From assembly GCA_033717875.1 (NCBI GenBank), contig JADDKJ010000009.1, positions 1 through 64,000 of the forward strand: a stretch of DNA of 64,000 bases, written 5' to 3'. A program made the translations under genes and the position numbers. Position 1 is the first letter of the stretch. Every line of letters starts with the position of its first letter. The notes beneath the pieces were generated by a model. The model was not told where the DNA came from. It worked only from the letters and a program-made list of their open reading frames with translations, and searched no databases. Source of the DNA: SBBG01 sp033717875 (lineage in GTDB: Bacteria > Pseudomonadota > Gammaproteobacteria > Ga0077554 > Ga007554). Of this stretch, positions 37,538-47,035 are shown in pieces.

Positions 37538-38559
37538 TCGCTTTCCATTGCGGCTGTATATTTGCCTTGCATAGCCGCGCTATTTAAGCGCGCTCGCTTG
37601 TATAGCGCTTGCTGCGCAATCGACTTGTTCGCGGCATCGCCGCGCCAAGCCCGGAGCACGGATGCCTGCAACGCGCGCCCGTACGAAAAGCTCAAGACCC
37701 ACGGCTGCTTCCCAACAGCGGCATTCAAGGCATGGAGGTTGGCGGTGGCCGTTGCCTCGCTCTGCCCGCCGGAGAGGAAGTTGATCCCGGGCACCGCTGC
37801 CGGCACCGTGCGCCGCAGGCAAACAAGCGTTGCTTGCGCCACCTCTTGCGGCGTGGCGGTCTCCGCGCAGGCGCGGCCAGGCTCGACCATATTGGGTTTC
37901 AAAATCATGTACTCCAGCGCAACGCGTTGCAGGTGCAGCGCGTGAAATACCGCATGCAAGACTGCCTCCGTGACACGTGCGGAAGTCGCGAGCGTGTGAT
38001 CTCCGTCCATTAATACCTCGGGCTCGACGATAGGCACCAACTCTTGTTCCTGGCAAATGGCCGCGTAGCACGCCAAGGCATGGGCATTGGCTGCAATCGC
38101 CTGCGGCGTCGGGAAGCCCGCGCCGATGTGAATCACCGCGCGCCATTTGGCGAAACGTGCACCCAGCTGTTTGTATTCGCCCAGCCGCTGCGCCAGACCG
38201 TCCAAACCCTGCGTCACCGTTTCACCGGGAAAGTTAGGCAGCGGCACCGTGCCTTTATCCACCTTGATGCCGGGCACGATGCCCTGCGCTTTCAGTAACT
38301 CCGGCAAAGGCACGCCTGCGGCACTTTTCTGTTTGAGGGTCTCCTCGAACAGGATGACGCCGCTGATAAAATCGCCCAGTCCCGGCGTGGAAAACAATAG
38401 CTCGCGGTAATCGCATCGGGCTTCCTCTGTGGACGCCACATTCACCCCCTTAAACCGTTTCGCGATGGTGCCATCGCTCTCATCGGCCGCCAGAATTCCC
38501 TTGCCTGGCGCCGTCAGCTCCGCCACCGTCTTTGCCAACTCTTGTGTGGATATCGACAT
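37534..38559 (-). CDS. Class I fructose-bisphosphate aldolase
   Basis: Schiff-base aldolase of the eukaryote-like type. Seen: LTAPGKGILAADESDGTIAKR, RDYRELLF-like region, ALEYMILKPNMVEPG with the catalytic lysine, and GINFLSGGQSEATATANL. 341 aa from ATG at 38559, which has GGAGG 4 nt upstream; the longer frame has no homology before it. First intact gene of the fba-pgm-tkt-glgX set. Confidence 0.94.
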   Translation of the reverse strand: MSISTQELAKTVAELTAPGKGILAADESDGTIAKRFKGVNVASTEEARCDYRELLFSTPGLGDFISGVILFEETLKQKSAAGVPLPELLKAQGIVPGIKVDKGTVPLPNFPGETVTQGLDGLAQRLGEYKQLGARFAKWRAVIHIGAGFPTPQAIAANAHALACYAAICQEQELVPIVEPEVLMDGDHTLATSARVTEAVLHAVFHALHLQRVALEYMILKPNMVEPGRACAETATPQEVAQATLVCLRRTVPAAVPGINFLSGGQSEATATANLHALNAAVGKQPWVLSFSYGRALQASVLRAWRGDAANKSIAQQALYKRARLNSAAMQGKYTAAMESE

Positions 38560-38605
38560 AAAACCTCCATCAGTTATTACCGGTCCGATCGTTTGAAGTG
38601 CGATG

Positions 38606-39200
38606 CTATGCGCGACGCGCGTCGTTGAGCAAACGGATAACGGGCTCATCCAGGCCATGATCGTACCCCAGAATACTCACGGAGGCTGTCGCAAGATACA
38701 GGCGACGCGCTTCGAGCGCAGGCAGCGCGACCCAGCGCGCGATGAGGATGCGTAGTATGTGGCCGTGCGCGAAGACCAGTACGTCATTCTCCAGCGCACG
38801 AATGCGGGTAATGACACGATCCGTGCGCATCGCCACTTCCCCCGATGTTTCCCCTCCCGGGCAACGTCCTCGAACAAACGCCACCCAGGGCGTTCGGCCT
38901 GGATATCTATAGTATAGTACGCATGCCCTCGTAATCACCGTAGTCCCATTCCATCAGATCAGGATCGGCCTCTGCAGATTCGCCGAAACCGGCCAGTTCG
39001 GCAGTGCGCCGCGCCCGTTGCAACGGGCTGGTGAATACTTTGGCGAAGCTCAAATCTTTCAACCGCGTACTCAACGCTCTCGCCTCGCGTTCGCCCCGCT
39101 CGGTCAGTGGAATGTCCGTGCGGCCGGTGTGCTGTCTGCTGATCGTCCAGGCGGTCTCGCCGTGGCGAACCAGATACACCTGCGGAAGTACGCCGCTCAT
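38606..39200 (-). pseudogene. Histidine phosphatase (phosphoglycerate mutase-like), two frameshifts
   Basis: The N-terminal half (VYLVRHGETAW with catalytic His, FTSPLQRARRTAEL, EWDYGDYEGMRT) ends at a false stop. A five-base tandem repeat (ACTATACTATAG) near 38930 breaks the frame; correcting it gives IDIQAERPGWRLFED. A missing base near 38880 must also be corrected to reach CPGGETSGEV and VLVFAHGHILRIL. Intact it would be about 195 aa. Either a decayed gene or sequencing error. Its ATG overlaps the upstream stop. Confidence 0.82.
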
Positions 39201-39709
39201 TGGCGCGCGGGGCCTTTCTTCCCCGTTTCCCTGGCACCCCATTTCCAATCACGGATCTCCGGCATGTCTTCACCGTATTGGCGGATGTAGCGCTGGTGGT
39301 CGATCCACTTGTCTCGGATGACTTGGGTCAGGTACGCGGCACGCGAGTCCAAACCTGGCACCCGATCGACGATGTCCTTGACCAAATGGAAGCGGTCGAT
39401 GTCGTTGAGCACCGCCATGTCGAAGGGCGTGGTGATCTCGCGATCCGCCGCAGCAGCAGCGGAAAACGGTGCCACCTGGTCCTGCAATGTCTGGAATGCG
39501 CTTACATACTCGTCCGGCAACAGATCGCGGCGCAGACTCAAGCTTTGGCCGAGCTTGATGAACGTCGTGCCCAGCCCCTGCAATACCTGGCAGGCCTTGC
39601 GCCCGGGCGAGATGGTCGCGGGCCACAAATGCAGGCGCCGCACTAGCAGCCATAGCAGATAGCCCCGGACGGCAAAACCGATACGTACCACCCTGACTAG
39701 GTCCAGCAT
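39197..39709 (-). CDS. Chimeric ORF: UbiB/ABC1 N-terminus fused to phosphoketolase C-terminus
   Basis: Residues 1 to about 80 carry the UbiB/ABC1 kinase start (GLGTTFIKLGQSLSLRRDLL, then YVSAFQTLQDQVAPFSAAAA). Residues after about 90 are the end of a xylulose-5-P/fructose-6-P phosphoketolase (ITTPFDMAVLNDIDRFHL, IRDKWIDHQRYIRQYGEDMP, EIRDWKWG). The join is in frame at about 39450. Neither part can be active: the kinase lacks its catalytic core and the phosphoketolase lacks ThDP-binding regions. It looks like a large deletion joining two genes. Confidence 0.85.
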   Translation of the reverse strand: MLDLVRVVRIGFAVRGYLLWLLVRRLHLWPATISPGRKACQVLQGLGTTFIKLGQSLSLRRDLLPDEYVSAFQTLQDQVAPFSAAAAADREITTPFDMAVLNDIDRFHLVKDIVDRVPGLDSRAAYLTQVIRDKWIDHQRYIRQYGEDMPEIRDWKWGARETGKKGPARQ

Positions 39710-39710
39710 C

Positions 39711-40830
39711 TCATACCCCCGTCTCCTGGATCGATGCCGGGACACGTCGCGCGGCCAGCACGCCAAGGCCCAGCAGGCCGGCGGTCACCCAGAATGGCGC
39801 CCCGACGAACAGCGCGAACAACCAGCCGGCGGCCGCCGATCCCGCCGCTTGGCCCAGGCTCGCGGCAGCAGTCTGTTTGCCGAGCGCCGCGCCTTGTCGC
39901 GCCCCAGCTGCGAGTAACACCAGATAGGCGAGCGTTGGAATCAGCACACCCGCGGCTGCGGCGACCACTCCCACACCGAGTAACAACAGGAAATAGCTCG
40001 TGGCGTATGGCAACAACGCGACGCCGGCGGCCATCGCGAGGAAGGCCGGCGCCAGCAGCCCGTTGCCGATGCGTTTGAGCAGCGGCGCCAACACGAAGAC
40101 TTGCACCAGAATCATGACCGAACTACATTCGGCGAACATCCAGCCGATCTCGCGCGGCCCCAACTTCAACACCTGCTGCCCTGCAACGTCAGCCCCACTT
40201 CGAAGCTGCCGATGCCGAACATCACCAGTAGCGACAATGCCAGCAACCACATCAAGGATGGCCCACCGGGTTCCGATACGCTTCCGCGAGGACGCCGCGA
40301 CGTGCTCTGCGGAAAAAACCGATAGGTCGCGAGCCACGTCCCGATGCCCAGCGCCGGGCCGAACAGAAAGCCGAGCGCGCTCGCTGCGCTCAACCAAGCG
40401 AATGCCCGCGCGCGCGGCGCAGCCGCCTCGCCGACCCAGGCGAATACCACCGGCAGTACCGCCGCCGCGAATACACCGGCAAGCACGCGGGCGCCGTAGA
40501 CGAACACGAGGCCGTGCGCCAGCGCGAACCACAGCATCGCGGCGCTGAAGCTGGCGAGCCCAAGCAGGATCACCACGCGGCGTCCGGTACGGTCCGAGAC
40601 GTAGCCCCGGAGCGGCGCGAACAGAAACAGCGCCAGCATGTACACGCCCGTGAGCAGGCCGGTATGCCACGCCACCGAGGCGCGCGCCACCCCGTCGAGC
40701 GCGCGTTCCAGCACGAACGGCAACACCGGCAGCACCACGCGCCGTAGCCCATGGCTACCACGAACACGGCTGCGAGCGGCAGGGTCAAGCCAGCGAGCGA
40801 TTCGCGCTGGGTAATCGCGGGCGCGTTCAT
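39711..40830 (-). pseudogene. MFS transporter with two frameshifts
   Basis: Homology runs through three frames: MNAPAITQRESLAGLTLPLA and VVAMGYG, then VLPVLPFVLERALDGVARAS to SFEVGLTLQG, then QVLKLGPREIGWMFAE to the end. A two-base insertion near 40742 and a one-base loss near 40180 account for the shifts. Together they give the 12-helix layout of a drug/metabolite MFS carrier of about 370 aa, including GYVSDRTGRRVVIL (MFS motif A). The ATG overlaps the P-type ATPase stop. Confidence 0.82.
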
Positions 40831-43217
40831 GCGGTAGCGGCCTTGCCGGCAACAGCGCGCGTCGCCGGGCCATGCGCGTCGATGCCTTCCAGGCGCGTGC
40901 GCTTGAGCAACAGCGCGTTCGCTGCCACCAGCGCCGAACTACCGGACATGGCGAGCGCCGCGACCTCTGGACTGATAGTAAAAGGATAGAACACGCCCGC
41001 CGCCAGCGGAAACGCCAGCACGTTGTAGGCCACCGCCCACCACAGGTTCTGGTGCATCTTGCGCAGTGTGGCGCGCGACAGCACGATTGCGCCGACCACG
41101 TCGAACGGATCGCTTTTCATCAGCACCACGTCGGCGCTCTCCATGGCGACGTCGGTGCCGGCGCCAATGGCGAAGCCCACATCCGCCTGCGTCAGCGCCG
41201 GCGCATCATTGATGCCGTCGCCGACCATACCGACCTTCTTGCCGCCGGCCTGTAGCTCCTTTACCTTGTCGGCCTTCTGCCCCGGCAGCACATCGGCCAG
41301 TACGATGTCGATGCCGAGCGCGCCGGCGATGCGCTCGGCGGTGCCGCGGTTGTCACCGGTGAGCATCGCCACCTGCACGCCACGCGCCTTGAGCGCCTTA
41401 ACGGTCGCGGCCGAGGTCGGGCGGAGGGCATCGGCGATGGCGATCAGCCCGGCGAGTTTGCCGTCGCGTGCGACATGCACCACAGTGCGGCCGGCGCCCT
41501 GCAACGCCGCCGCCTTGTCCGCGAGACTAGCGAGGTCGATTTTCTGCTCGTCCATGAGCTGGCGATTACCCAGGAACACGGTGCGGCCCGCGACTTCGGC
41601 GCGTGCACCCTTGCCCTCGATCACAGAAAAGCTCGTGGCCTTTTCGACAGGCAGTTCTTTCGCGCGGCGCAGGATCGCTTGCGCGAGCGGGTGATCCGAG
41701 CCCTGCTCGACCGCGGCCGCGAGCGCAAGCACCCCATCCTGCGTCTCACCGTTTGCCGCGACCACGTCCACCACCTCCGGTTGGCCCAGGGTCAGCGTGC
41801 CGGTCTTGTCGAAGATGATGACGTCGAGTTTGGTTGCGTCTTCGAGCGCCGCGGCATTCTTGAACAGAATGCCATTCATGGCGCCGAGGCCGGTGCCGAC
41901 CATCACCGCCATCGGCGTGGCCAGCCCGAGGGCATCCGGGCAGGCGATGACGAACACCGTAATGGTAAGCGTGAGGGCGAACAACAGCGGCTGGCCGAGC
42001 CACCAGAACCATGCCGCGAAGGTCGCCAGCCCGATCACCACGGCGATCAGCACCAGCCATTGCGAGGCGCGGTCGGCGAGCAGTTGCGCCGGGGCCTTGG
42101 AGTTCTGCGCCTCCTGCACCAGCTTGACGATCTGCGCCAGCGCGGTGTCGGCGCCGACCTTGGTGGCGCGGTAGCGGAAGGTACCGCTCTTATTGATCGT
42201 CGCGCCGATCACGGTGTCGCCGGGCTTTTTGCCGACCGGCATGGACTCGCCGGTGAGCATGGACTCATCCACCTGCGACTCACCCTCCAGCACCTCGCCG
42301 TCCACCGGGATCTTGTTGCCGGGGCGGATGACGACCACATCGCCGACGAGCACCTCGGCGGTCGGCAGCTCCACTTCACGCCCGTCACGAATGACACTGG
42401 CCATGGGCGGGGCGAGATCGAGCAGCGCGCGGATCGCCGCCGAGGCGCCGGCACGGGCGCGCATCTCGAGCCAGTGGCCGAGCAGGATGAACACGAGCAA
42501 CACCGCCACCGCCTCGTAGAACTGCACGCCGTCGAAGAAGAAGGTCGCGCCGACGCTGAACAGATAACCCGTGCCGACCGACAGCATCACCAGCACCGCC
42601 ATGTTGAGCACGCCGTTCCTGAGCGCATGCCACGCCGCGACAGCGAACGGCCAGACCGGGTAGATCACCGCGATACTCGCGAGCAGAAACAACCAGAGGT
42701 TGAGTGTCAGACCGAACGGCGGTGCGGGCGGCGCGAACATACCGCCCATCGGCGAGTAGATAAAGACCGGAACCGTGAACACCAGCGCGATCCAGAAGCG
42801 GGTGCGCATATCGCGCGCCATCGCGTGCATGTCCATGCCCGCGCCATGGCCCATCTCGTGCGCCATCGCCTCCGACTTGCCGGCCAGCGCGGCAGGTTCG
42901 GCGTGGACGGTGTCACCTCCGTGCACGTGACCGGCGTGGGCCGCGGGCGAGATGGCGACTGCGGCGGCCGGCGGGTCCTCGGGCACGCACACGTGCTTCG
43001 GCTGCAGCACGCCGGCGCAGTGATAGCCACACTCATGCACCTTGGCCTTGATGGTCTTGAGATCGACAACGGCCTCGTCAAAAGTCACCGTGGCGCTACC
43101 GGCGACGTAGTTGACCTCGGCCTTGTGCACGCCCGGGAGTTTCGCGAGCTGCTTCTCCATGCCGCGTGCGCTCAGCGCCGACAGCAGGCCGCCGACCTCG
43201 ATGGTGATGGTTTTCAT
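40827..43217 (-). CDS. P1B-type ATPase with CPD transport motif and Cys-less HMA-like domain
   Basis: 796-aa metal-transporting ATPase distinct from the two YHS-ATPases. The N-terminal HMA-like fold (EVGGLLSALSARGMEKQL) lacks CxxC, and is followed by a His/Met-rich segment (HAGHVHGGD, HEMGHGAGMDMHAM). Core motifs: VIACPDALGLATPMAV (CPD instead of CPC or CPH), DKTGTLTLGQP, SDHPLAQAI, VGDGINDAPAL. A copper or silver exporter is most likely, but the CPD site leaves metal choice open. GGAGG precedes the ATG. Confidence 0.9.
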   Translation of the reverse strand: MKTITIEVGGLLSALSARGMEKQLAKLPGVHKAEVNYVAGSATVTFDEAVVDLKTIKAKVHECGYHCAGVLQPKHVCVPEDPPAAAVAISPAAHAGHVHGGDTVHAEPAALAGKSEAMAHEMGHGAGMDMHAMARDMRTRFWIALVFTVPVFIYSPMGGMFAPPAPPFGLTLNLWLFLLASIAVIYPVWPFAVAAWHALRNGVLNMAVLVMLSVGTGYLFSVGATFFFDGVQFYEAVAVLLVFILLGHWLEMRARAGASAAIRALLDLAPPMASVIRDGREVELPTAEVLVGDVVVIRPGNKIPVDGEVLEGESQVDESMLTGESMPVGKKPGDTVIGATINKSGTFRYRATKVGADTALAQIVKLVQEAQNSKAPAQLLADRASQWLVLIAVVIGLATFAAWFWWLGQPLLFALTLTITVFVIACPDALGLATPMAVMVGTGLGAMNGILFKNAAALEDATKLDVIIFDKTGTLTLGQPEVVDVVAANGETQDGVLALAAAVEQGSDHPLAQAILRRAKELPVEKATSFSVIEGKGARAEVAGRTVFLGNRQLMDEQKIDLASLADKAAALQGAGRTVVHVARDGKLAGLIAIADALRPTSAATVKALKARGVQVAMLTGDNRGTAERIAGALGIDIVLADVLPGQKADKVKELQAGGKKVGMVGDGINDAPALTQADVGFAIGAGTDVAMESADVVLMKSDPFDVVGAIVLSRATLRKMHQNLWWAVAYNVLAFPLAAGVFYPFTISPEVAALAMSGSSALVAANALLLKRTRLEGIDAHGPATRAVAGKAATA

Positions 43218-43281
43218 GGTATGGCCTCCGTGTGCAAAACGTACCTTCCGCCCAACGCTGGCTGGCCAGAGCGGAGCAAAC

Positions 43282-44568
43282 TTACGGCGCAGTCTTTTCT
43301 GGAATACATTGGCATGCCAGTTTGGCCAGAACGCTATGGTCGCCGCCGAATCGGCACAACGAATCCCAGTGCTGGTCGAGGTCCTCGAACAGCAGATAAG
43401 AAATCACGAACTCGTCATGGCGTTGAAACATGGGGCGGCGCATTTGCTCGATGATTTCCCGTTCGCGGGAACGCGGGGCAACCAGATAAAGATGTTCTTC
43501 CCTGCCGGGCAGCGACAGCGCCATGTCCGCCAGGCGCAGAATGCCCGAATAGATGGATGTGCTCTTCTCCACTTCAAAGGCGCATGCGATGCGCGGCGCC
43601 CCGGGGTGGAGCCACAAGACGTCGATCAGATCGACGGTGTTATGAACTTCGGGCGGCAATCCCAAATCCGGCAAGCGCTCGACACAGTGATAACCGAGGG
43701 GCGCTCCCTGGCAGTTAGCGCTACGGTCGTTGCGCGCGACAGAAACGTCATAACCAAGGGCTCGCCCCAGCCTAACGAGCTGATGTTGCACCTTGGTGTG
43801 CAGACGCTCCTCGTGCAGATCCTGCTCGACCTGTTGATGACGCTTGCGCCGCACGGCATCCATCTTGTCTTGTGCCAGGGATAGCTCTGCGCCAAATGGA
43901 AGTTCAACGCCCTGCAACTTGCCGATTCCGATATCGAACAAAAGCCCGGCAAAAGCGCCAAGGTCTTTCGACAGGACACCCAACTCGGTATTCGCCTGGA
44001 TGATGGTTTCGCGCATTTCCAGGTAGCTATCCCAACACCCCAGCTTCTTCTTCGCGCCGAACACGGCATTGAAGCCTTTTACCATGGCGGTATTGAATGG
44101 CGGAAACAAGGTGGGGTGAAGAAAATAGAGAATGTTGGCTACCGAAGGCCCGAGTCCTTTGATTTGCCGCGATGCCAGCTTCAATACCTCTTTTTCCAAG
44201 GCGCGCACATCCCCCGCATTGAGACAGGAAAAAAGAAATTGGCCAAAAGCCTGTTTGTTGATCTCGTTCTCGTAGATATCCGGAATACGCAGCTTGGGTT
44301 TCCAGAAAAAGGGATGGGCCGCTCCCTCGAACACCTGTTTCTGCTCGGTGACGCAGGTCAGCACGAATTCCAGCGATGATCCCTTGAAATCGTTCGGAAA
44401 CAGCCCCGTCTGGATATCTTCCACCACCGTCGCCACACCGCGGCGTATGCTGCGAAAGGCCTTCAGCCGCCCTGCGCTGCCGACGAACCACGTGTTGTAA
44501 ACGGACTCCGGATCGTTCTTGTAGCTTGCAACCAGCGGTCCAAGCAGTTCCGCGAAAGCTTTTCCCAT
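43282..44568 (-). CDS. Uncharacterised protein with PD-(D/E)XK nuclease-like C-terminus
   Basis: 428 aa, family not recognised. The first 220 residues are helical and include a helix-hairpin-helix-like stretch (ASRQIKGLGPSVANILYF) as in DNA glycosylases. The last part has a pattern typical of PD-(D/E)XK nucleases: VQHQLVRLGRALGYDVS, then NTVDLIDVLWL (Asp) and IACAFEVEKSTSIYSGIL (Glu-x-Lys). This suggests a DNA-binding nuclease, for example a restriction or repair enzyme. No methylase accompanies it. GGAGG lies before the ATG. Confidence 0.6.
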   Translation of the reverse strand: MGKAFAELLGPLVASYKNDPESVYNTWFVGSAGRLKAFRSIRRGVATVVEDIQTGLFPNDFKGSSLEFVLTCVTEQKQVFEGAAHPFFWKPKLRIPDIYENEINKQAFGQFLFSCLNAGDVRALEKEVLKLASRQIKGLGPSVANILYFLHPTLFPPFNTAMVKGFNAVFGAKKKLGCWDSYLEMRETIIQANTELGVLSKDLGAFAGLLFDIGIGKLQGVELPFGAELSLAQDKMDAVRRKRHQQVEQDLHEERLHTKVQHQLVRLGRALGYDVSVARNDRSANCQGAPLGYHCVERLPDLGLPPEVHNTVDLIDVLWLHPGAPRIACAFEVEKSTSIYSGILRLADMALSLPGREEHLYLVAPRSREREIIEQMRRPMFQRHDEFVISYLLFEDLDQHWDSLCRFGGDHSVLAKLACQCIPEKTAP

Positions 44569-44603
44569 CTAATTCCTCCCCAAGGACATCGCGGCTTCCC
44601 GGA

Positions 44604-44786
44604 TCAACAACAGCCGCCGCCGTGGGAATGCCCGCTCGATTCTTTCCGGGCATAGTCCTGCGGTGAGGCGTTGAATTTGTCGCGGCAGGACGCGGAACAG
44701 AAGTAATAGGTCTTACCCTCATACTCTTTGTTCGCCACTGCCTTCTGCTTCTCGATTTCCATACCACAAACCGGATCTTTCACCAT
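44604..44786 (-). CDS. Small YHS-domain protein with Cys/His tail
   Basis: 60 aa: one YHS/TRASH unit (VKDPVCGMEIEKQKA, YYFCSASCRDKF) plus a tail HSHGGGCC that adds metal ligands. Likely a cytoplasmic metal chaperone or buffer for the exporters. ATG at 44786 has a GAGG site; the first ATG of the frame lies 11 codons upstream without one. Confidence 0.82.
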   Translation of the reverse strand: MVKDPVCGMEIEKQKAVANKEYEGKTYYFCSASCRDKFNASPQDYARKESSGHSHGGGCC

Positions 44787-44826
44787 GACACCATCCTCCT
44801 CTGTTGGGCCGCCCCGCATGGAACGA

Positions 44827-46029
44827 TCACCCTGAGCACGAATCTCCCCGCAGGGGGCAGTTCACTGTAACATCCCCAGTATGCCCCTCCTTCCCATGGC
44901 GGCACCAGACGCAGGCGCAATCCACGTGATTGCAACTCGCATCCTTGCGGCGCAGGCGCAGCCGGCGCTGCGCCCAGGGCAACAGCAACCGCTTGAGCGG
45001 CCACGGTTGGTAGATGCCGTGCAGGCAGCGATGGGCGTCCCAATGTCGCGCCTGATTGCGCCGCAGTATCCAGCGGTAACCACGGTTGCCCAAGGCGGCG
45101 AAAATGGCCCGGTTGACCTGGCCGTTCCAGAGCTGCGGCCCCAGCTCCCGCCGCCACAGGCGATCGTAGTCTTCGCCCTGCAGCAGGCTGCGCGCCGCCA
45201 GCACGCCGGAGACGAGGGCGAAACGCATGCCGAAGCCCCACAGAAAATCCTGGAACCCCGCCTGCTCACCCACCACCGGATGGCCGCCGGACGCGGCGCG
45301 TTCGGGGATGCGGAAATTGCCCGCTCCGCCGTGAGGCTGGGGATTGTCCATCTCCAGGCCAACCAGACGCTGGAAGGCCGCCACGGTTCGCTCGACATAT
45401 AGCTTTTCCTGCTTGAAACCAGTGAACATACAGCTCTTGACGGTGCCGCGGCCGTTCATGATCAGGAGATAGGCGTAACCTCTCGGCGCGATGTCATCGT
45501 CATAGATCACCCAGAAGCCGTTCTCCCTGTCGGTATCGAAATGGTAGCCGACGGCGATGGCGTCGGCGACCTTGGGACCGGTGGCGAGGATGGCGGGCCC
45601 CTCCACATGGTCGAGCCGGCTGTCGAAGCGCACCTCCACCCCCAACCCCTGCGCCTGGGCGAGCAACGCACTGTCGAGGGTGCGCGGGCCCGGACCGCGC
45701 TCCACCAGATAGAAGAGCGCCTTCTTGCCGGCGAGGTCATAGCGCTCGCCCCAGGCGTCGAAGCCGATGCCACGATCGCAGGACACGCGGGCGAAGGTCG
45801 TGGCGAGGCCCAGGTCTCGCAACACTTCGAGCGCGTCCTGTTCACTGCTCCAGTTTTCCAGCCCCTGCAAATCGCCCTGAAAGCGGTACCCCACCTCCGC
45901 GTGGGCTTCATGGATCACGACCCGCCGCCCCGCCTGCGCCAAGGTGATGGCGGCGGCCAATCCCGCCGGGCCCGCGCCGGCGATCCGAACCGGGGTATCC
46001 GGATTATTATTTTGCTGATTAACGTTCAT
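44827..46029 (-). CDS. FAD-dependent oxidoreductase, geranylgeranyl-reductase-like
   Basis: About 400 aa. Seen: Rossmann motif VRIAGAGPAGLAAAITLAQA with a later Glu for ribose, GYHFDTDRENGFWVIYDDD, and a GGR-like middle (HPVVGEQAGFQDFLWGFGMR). The C-terminus is basic and ends in a Cys-rich stretch (CNHVDCACVWCRHG). Geranylgeranyl reductases saturate isoprenoid chains, which would fit the island's lipid theme, but substrate is inferred only. The start may be ATG at 46029 or GTG at 46059. Confidence 0.75.
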   Translation of the reverse strand: MNVNQQNNNPDTPVRIAGAGPAGLAAAITLAQAGRRVVIHEAHAEVGYRFQGDLQGLENWSSEQDALEVLRDLGLATTFARVSCDRGIGFDAWGERYDLAGKKALFYLVERGPGPRTLDSALLAQAQGLGVEVRFDSRLDHVEGPAILATGPKVADAIAVGYHFDTDRENGFWVIYDDDIAPRGYAYLLIMNGRGTVKSCMFTGFKQEKLYVERTVAAFQRLVGLEMDNPQPHGGAGNFRIPERAASGGHPVVGEQAGFQDFLWGFGMRFALVSGVLAARSLLQGEDYDRLWRRELGPQLWNGQVNRAIFAALGNRGYRWILRRNQARHWDAHRCLHGIYQPWPLKRLLLPWAQRRLRLRRKDASCNHVDCACVWCRHGKEGHTGDVTVNCPLRGDSCSG

Positions 46030-46045
46030 AAGTTTTTCTTGCAAG

Positions 46046-46279
46046 TTACCCCACGACACATTCCATTACCGGCGCGCCACGCCGTTCGGACCCGAATTTG
46101 GGAAAGGCCTGCGCTTCGAAACCGTCGTCAAACTCCGCCAGCGCCAACAGCGCGGCAACAGAGACCGCCCCCTGTCCGCCGCGGCCGTGAAAGCGGATTT
46201 CGTGGAAACGCTGTGCCGCGGCTGCGGGCTCTTTTTCCTTGGCATCGTTCTTAGCACGGCTTTCCAGTGATTCGTTCAT
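46046..46279 (-). pseudogene. N-terminal fragment of a pyruvate/2-oxoacid:ferredoxin oxidoreductase gamma subunit
   Basis: HEIRFHGRGGQGAVSVAALL and AQAFPKFGSERRGAPVMECV match the start of POR/KOR gamma subunits, which continue for about 100 more residues; here the frame stops at once. The stop lies just before the oxidoreductase gene. It is a leftover of a larger oxidoreductase operon. Confidence 0.8.
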
Positions 46280-46341
46280 AGCAAAAACCTCGTCATCGAA
46301 CGGATTGGTTGACCCGTCTTGCGACCTGCTCAGCGGTAGCT

Positions 46342-47034
46342 CTATTTGGCTTCATCCTGGGATTCACAGCATTCACTGCCGCGTTCGTAGATGTCATCGC
46401 GCCGCAGCGGCGTTGTCAGGAGTTGACGCGCGTGGCCGGCCAGCACCTGATAGACATTGGTGCTGCCCTCATCAAAGTAATAAGCGGATCCCGCCATATA
46501 CAGGCGCCACACCCGGTAGGCCGCTTCGCCCACCCTGTCCACCGCCTGCTCGCGGTGGGCTTCCAGGGCCCGCAGCCAGCGCCGCAGGGTCAGGGCGTAG
46601 TGGCGTCGCAATCCTTCCACATCGATGATCTCGAAACCGGTCTGCTCCATTGTGCTGGACATATCGCTGATGCGCGCCAGCTCGCCGTCCGGAAACACGT
46701 AACGGTTCATGAAGCGCGTGATCGGCGTCTTCTGCCAGCCGGTGTCGTTGGTGATGCCGTGATTCAGGAACAGGCCGCCCGGTTTGAGGACACGCTTGAC
46801 GGTGCCGAAGTAGACCGGAAAATTGGCGACGCCGATGTGTTCGAACATGCCGACGCTGACAACCTTGTCGTAGCGTACGCCTTCGGGTAGTTCACGATAG
46901 TCACGCAGTTCGATCGTTACCTGTCCCTGCAGACCCTCGTTGCGCACCTGTTCCACCGCATAGGCGTATTGCTGCTCGCTGAGCGTGATGCCATGGGCGC
47001 GAACGCCATAATTACGTGCCGCCCAGCACACCAA
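46342..47034 (-). pseudogene. cfa: C-terminal two-thirds of cyclopropane-fatty-acyl-phospholipid synthase
   Basis: Reading from YGVRAHGITLSEQQYAYAVE through VGMFEHIGVANFPVYFGTVK and YVFPDGELARISDMS matches CFA synthase from its SAM-domain middle to the C-terminus (VWRLYMAGSAYYFDEG). The start of the enzyme, including the first SAM motif, is missing; at about 47035 the sequence switches to an unrelated methyltransferase in another frame. Probably non-functional, since no plausible start gives a complete SAM site. Confidence 0.83.
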
Positions 47035-47035
47035 G

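Noticed and set aside
41475..43454. 659-codon plus-strand frame
   Set aside because: Antisense shadow of the CPD-type P-ATPase, very rich in His, Arg and Asp.
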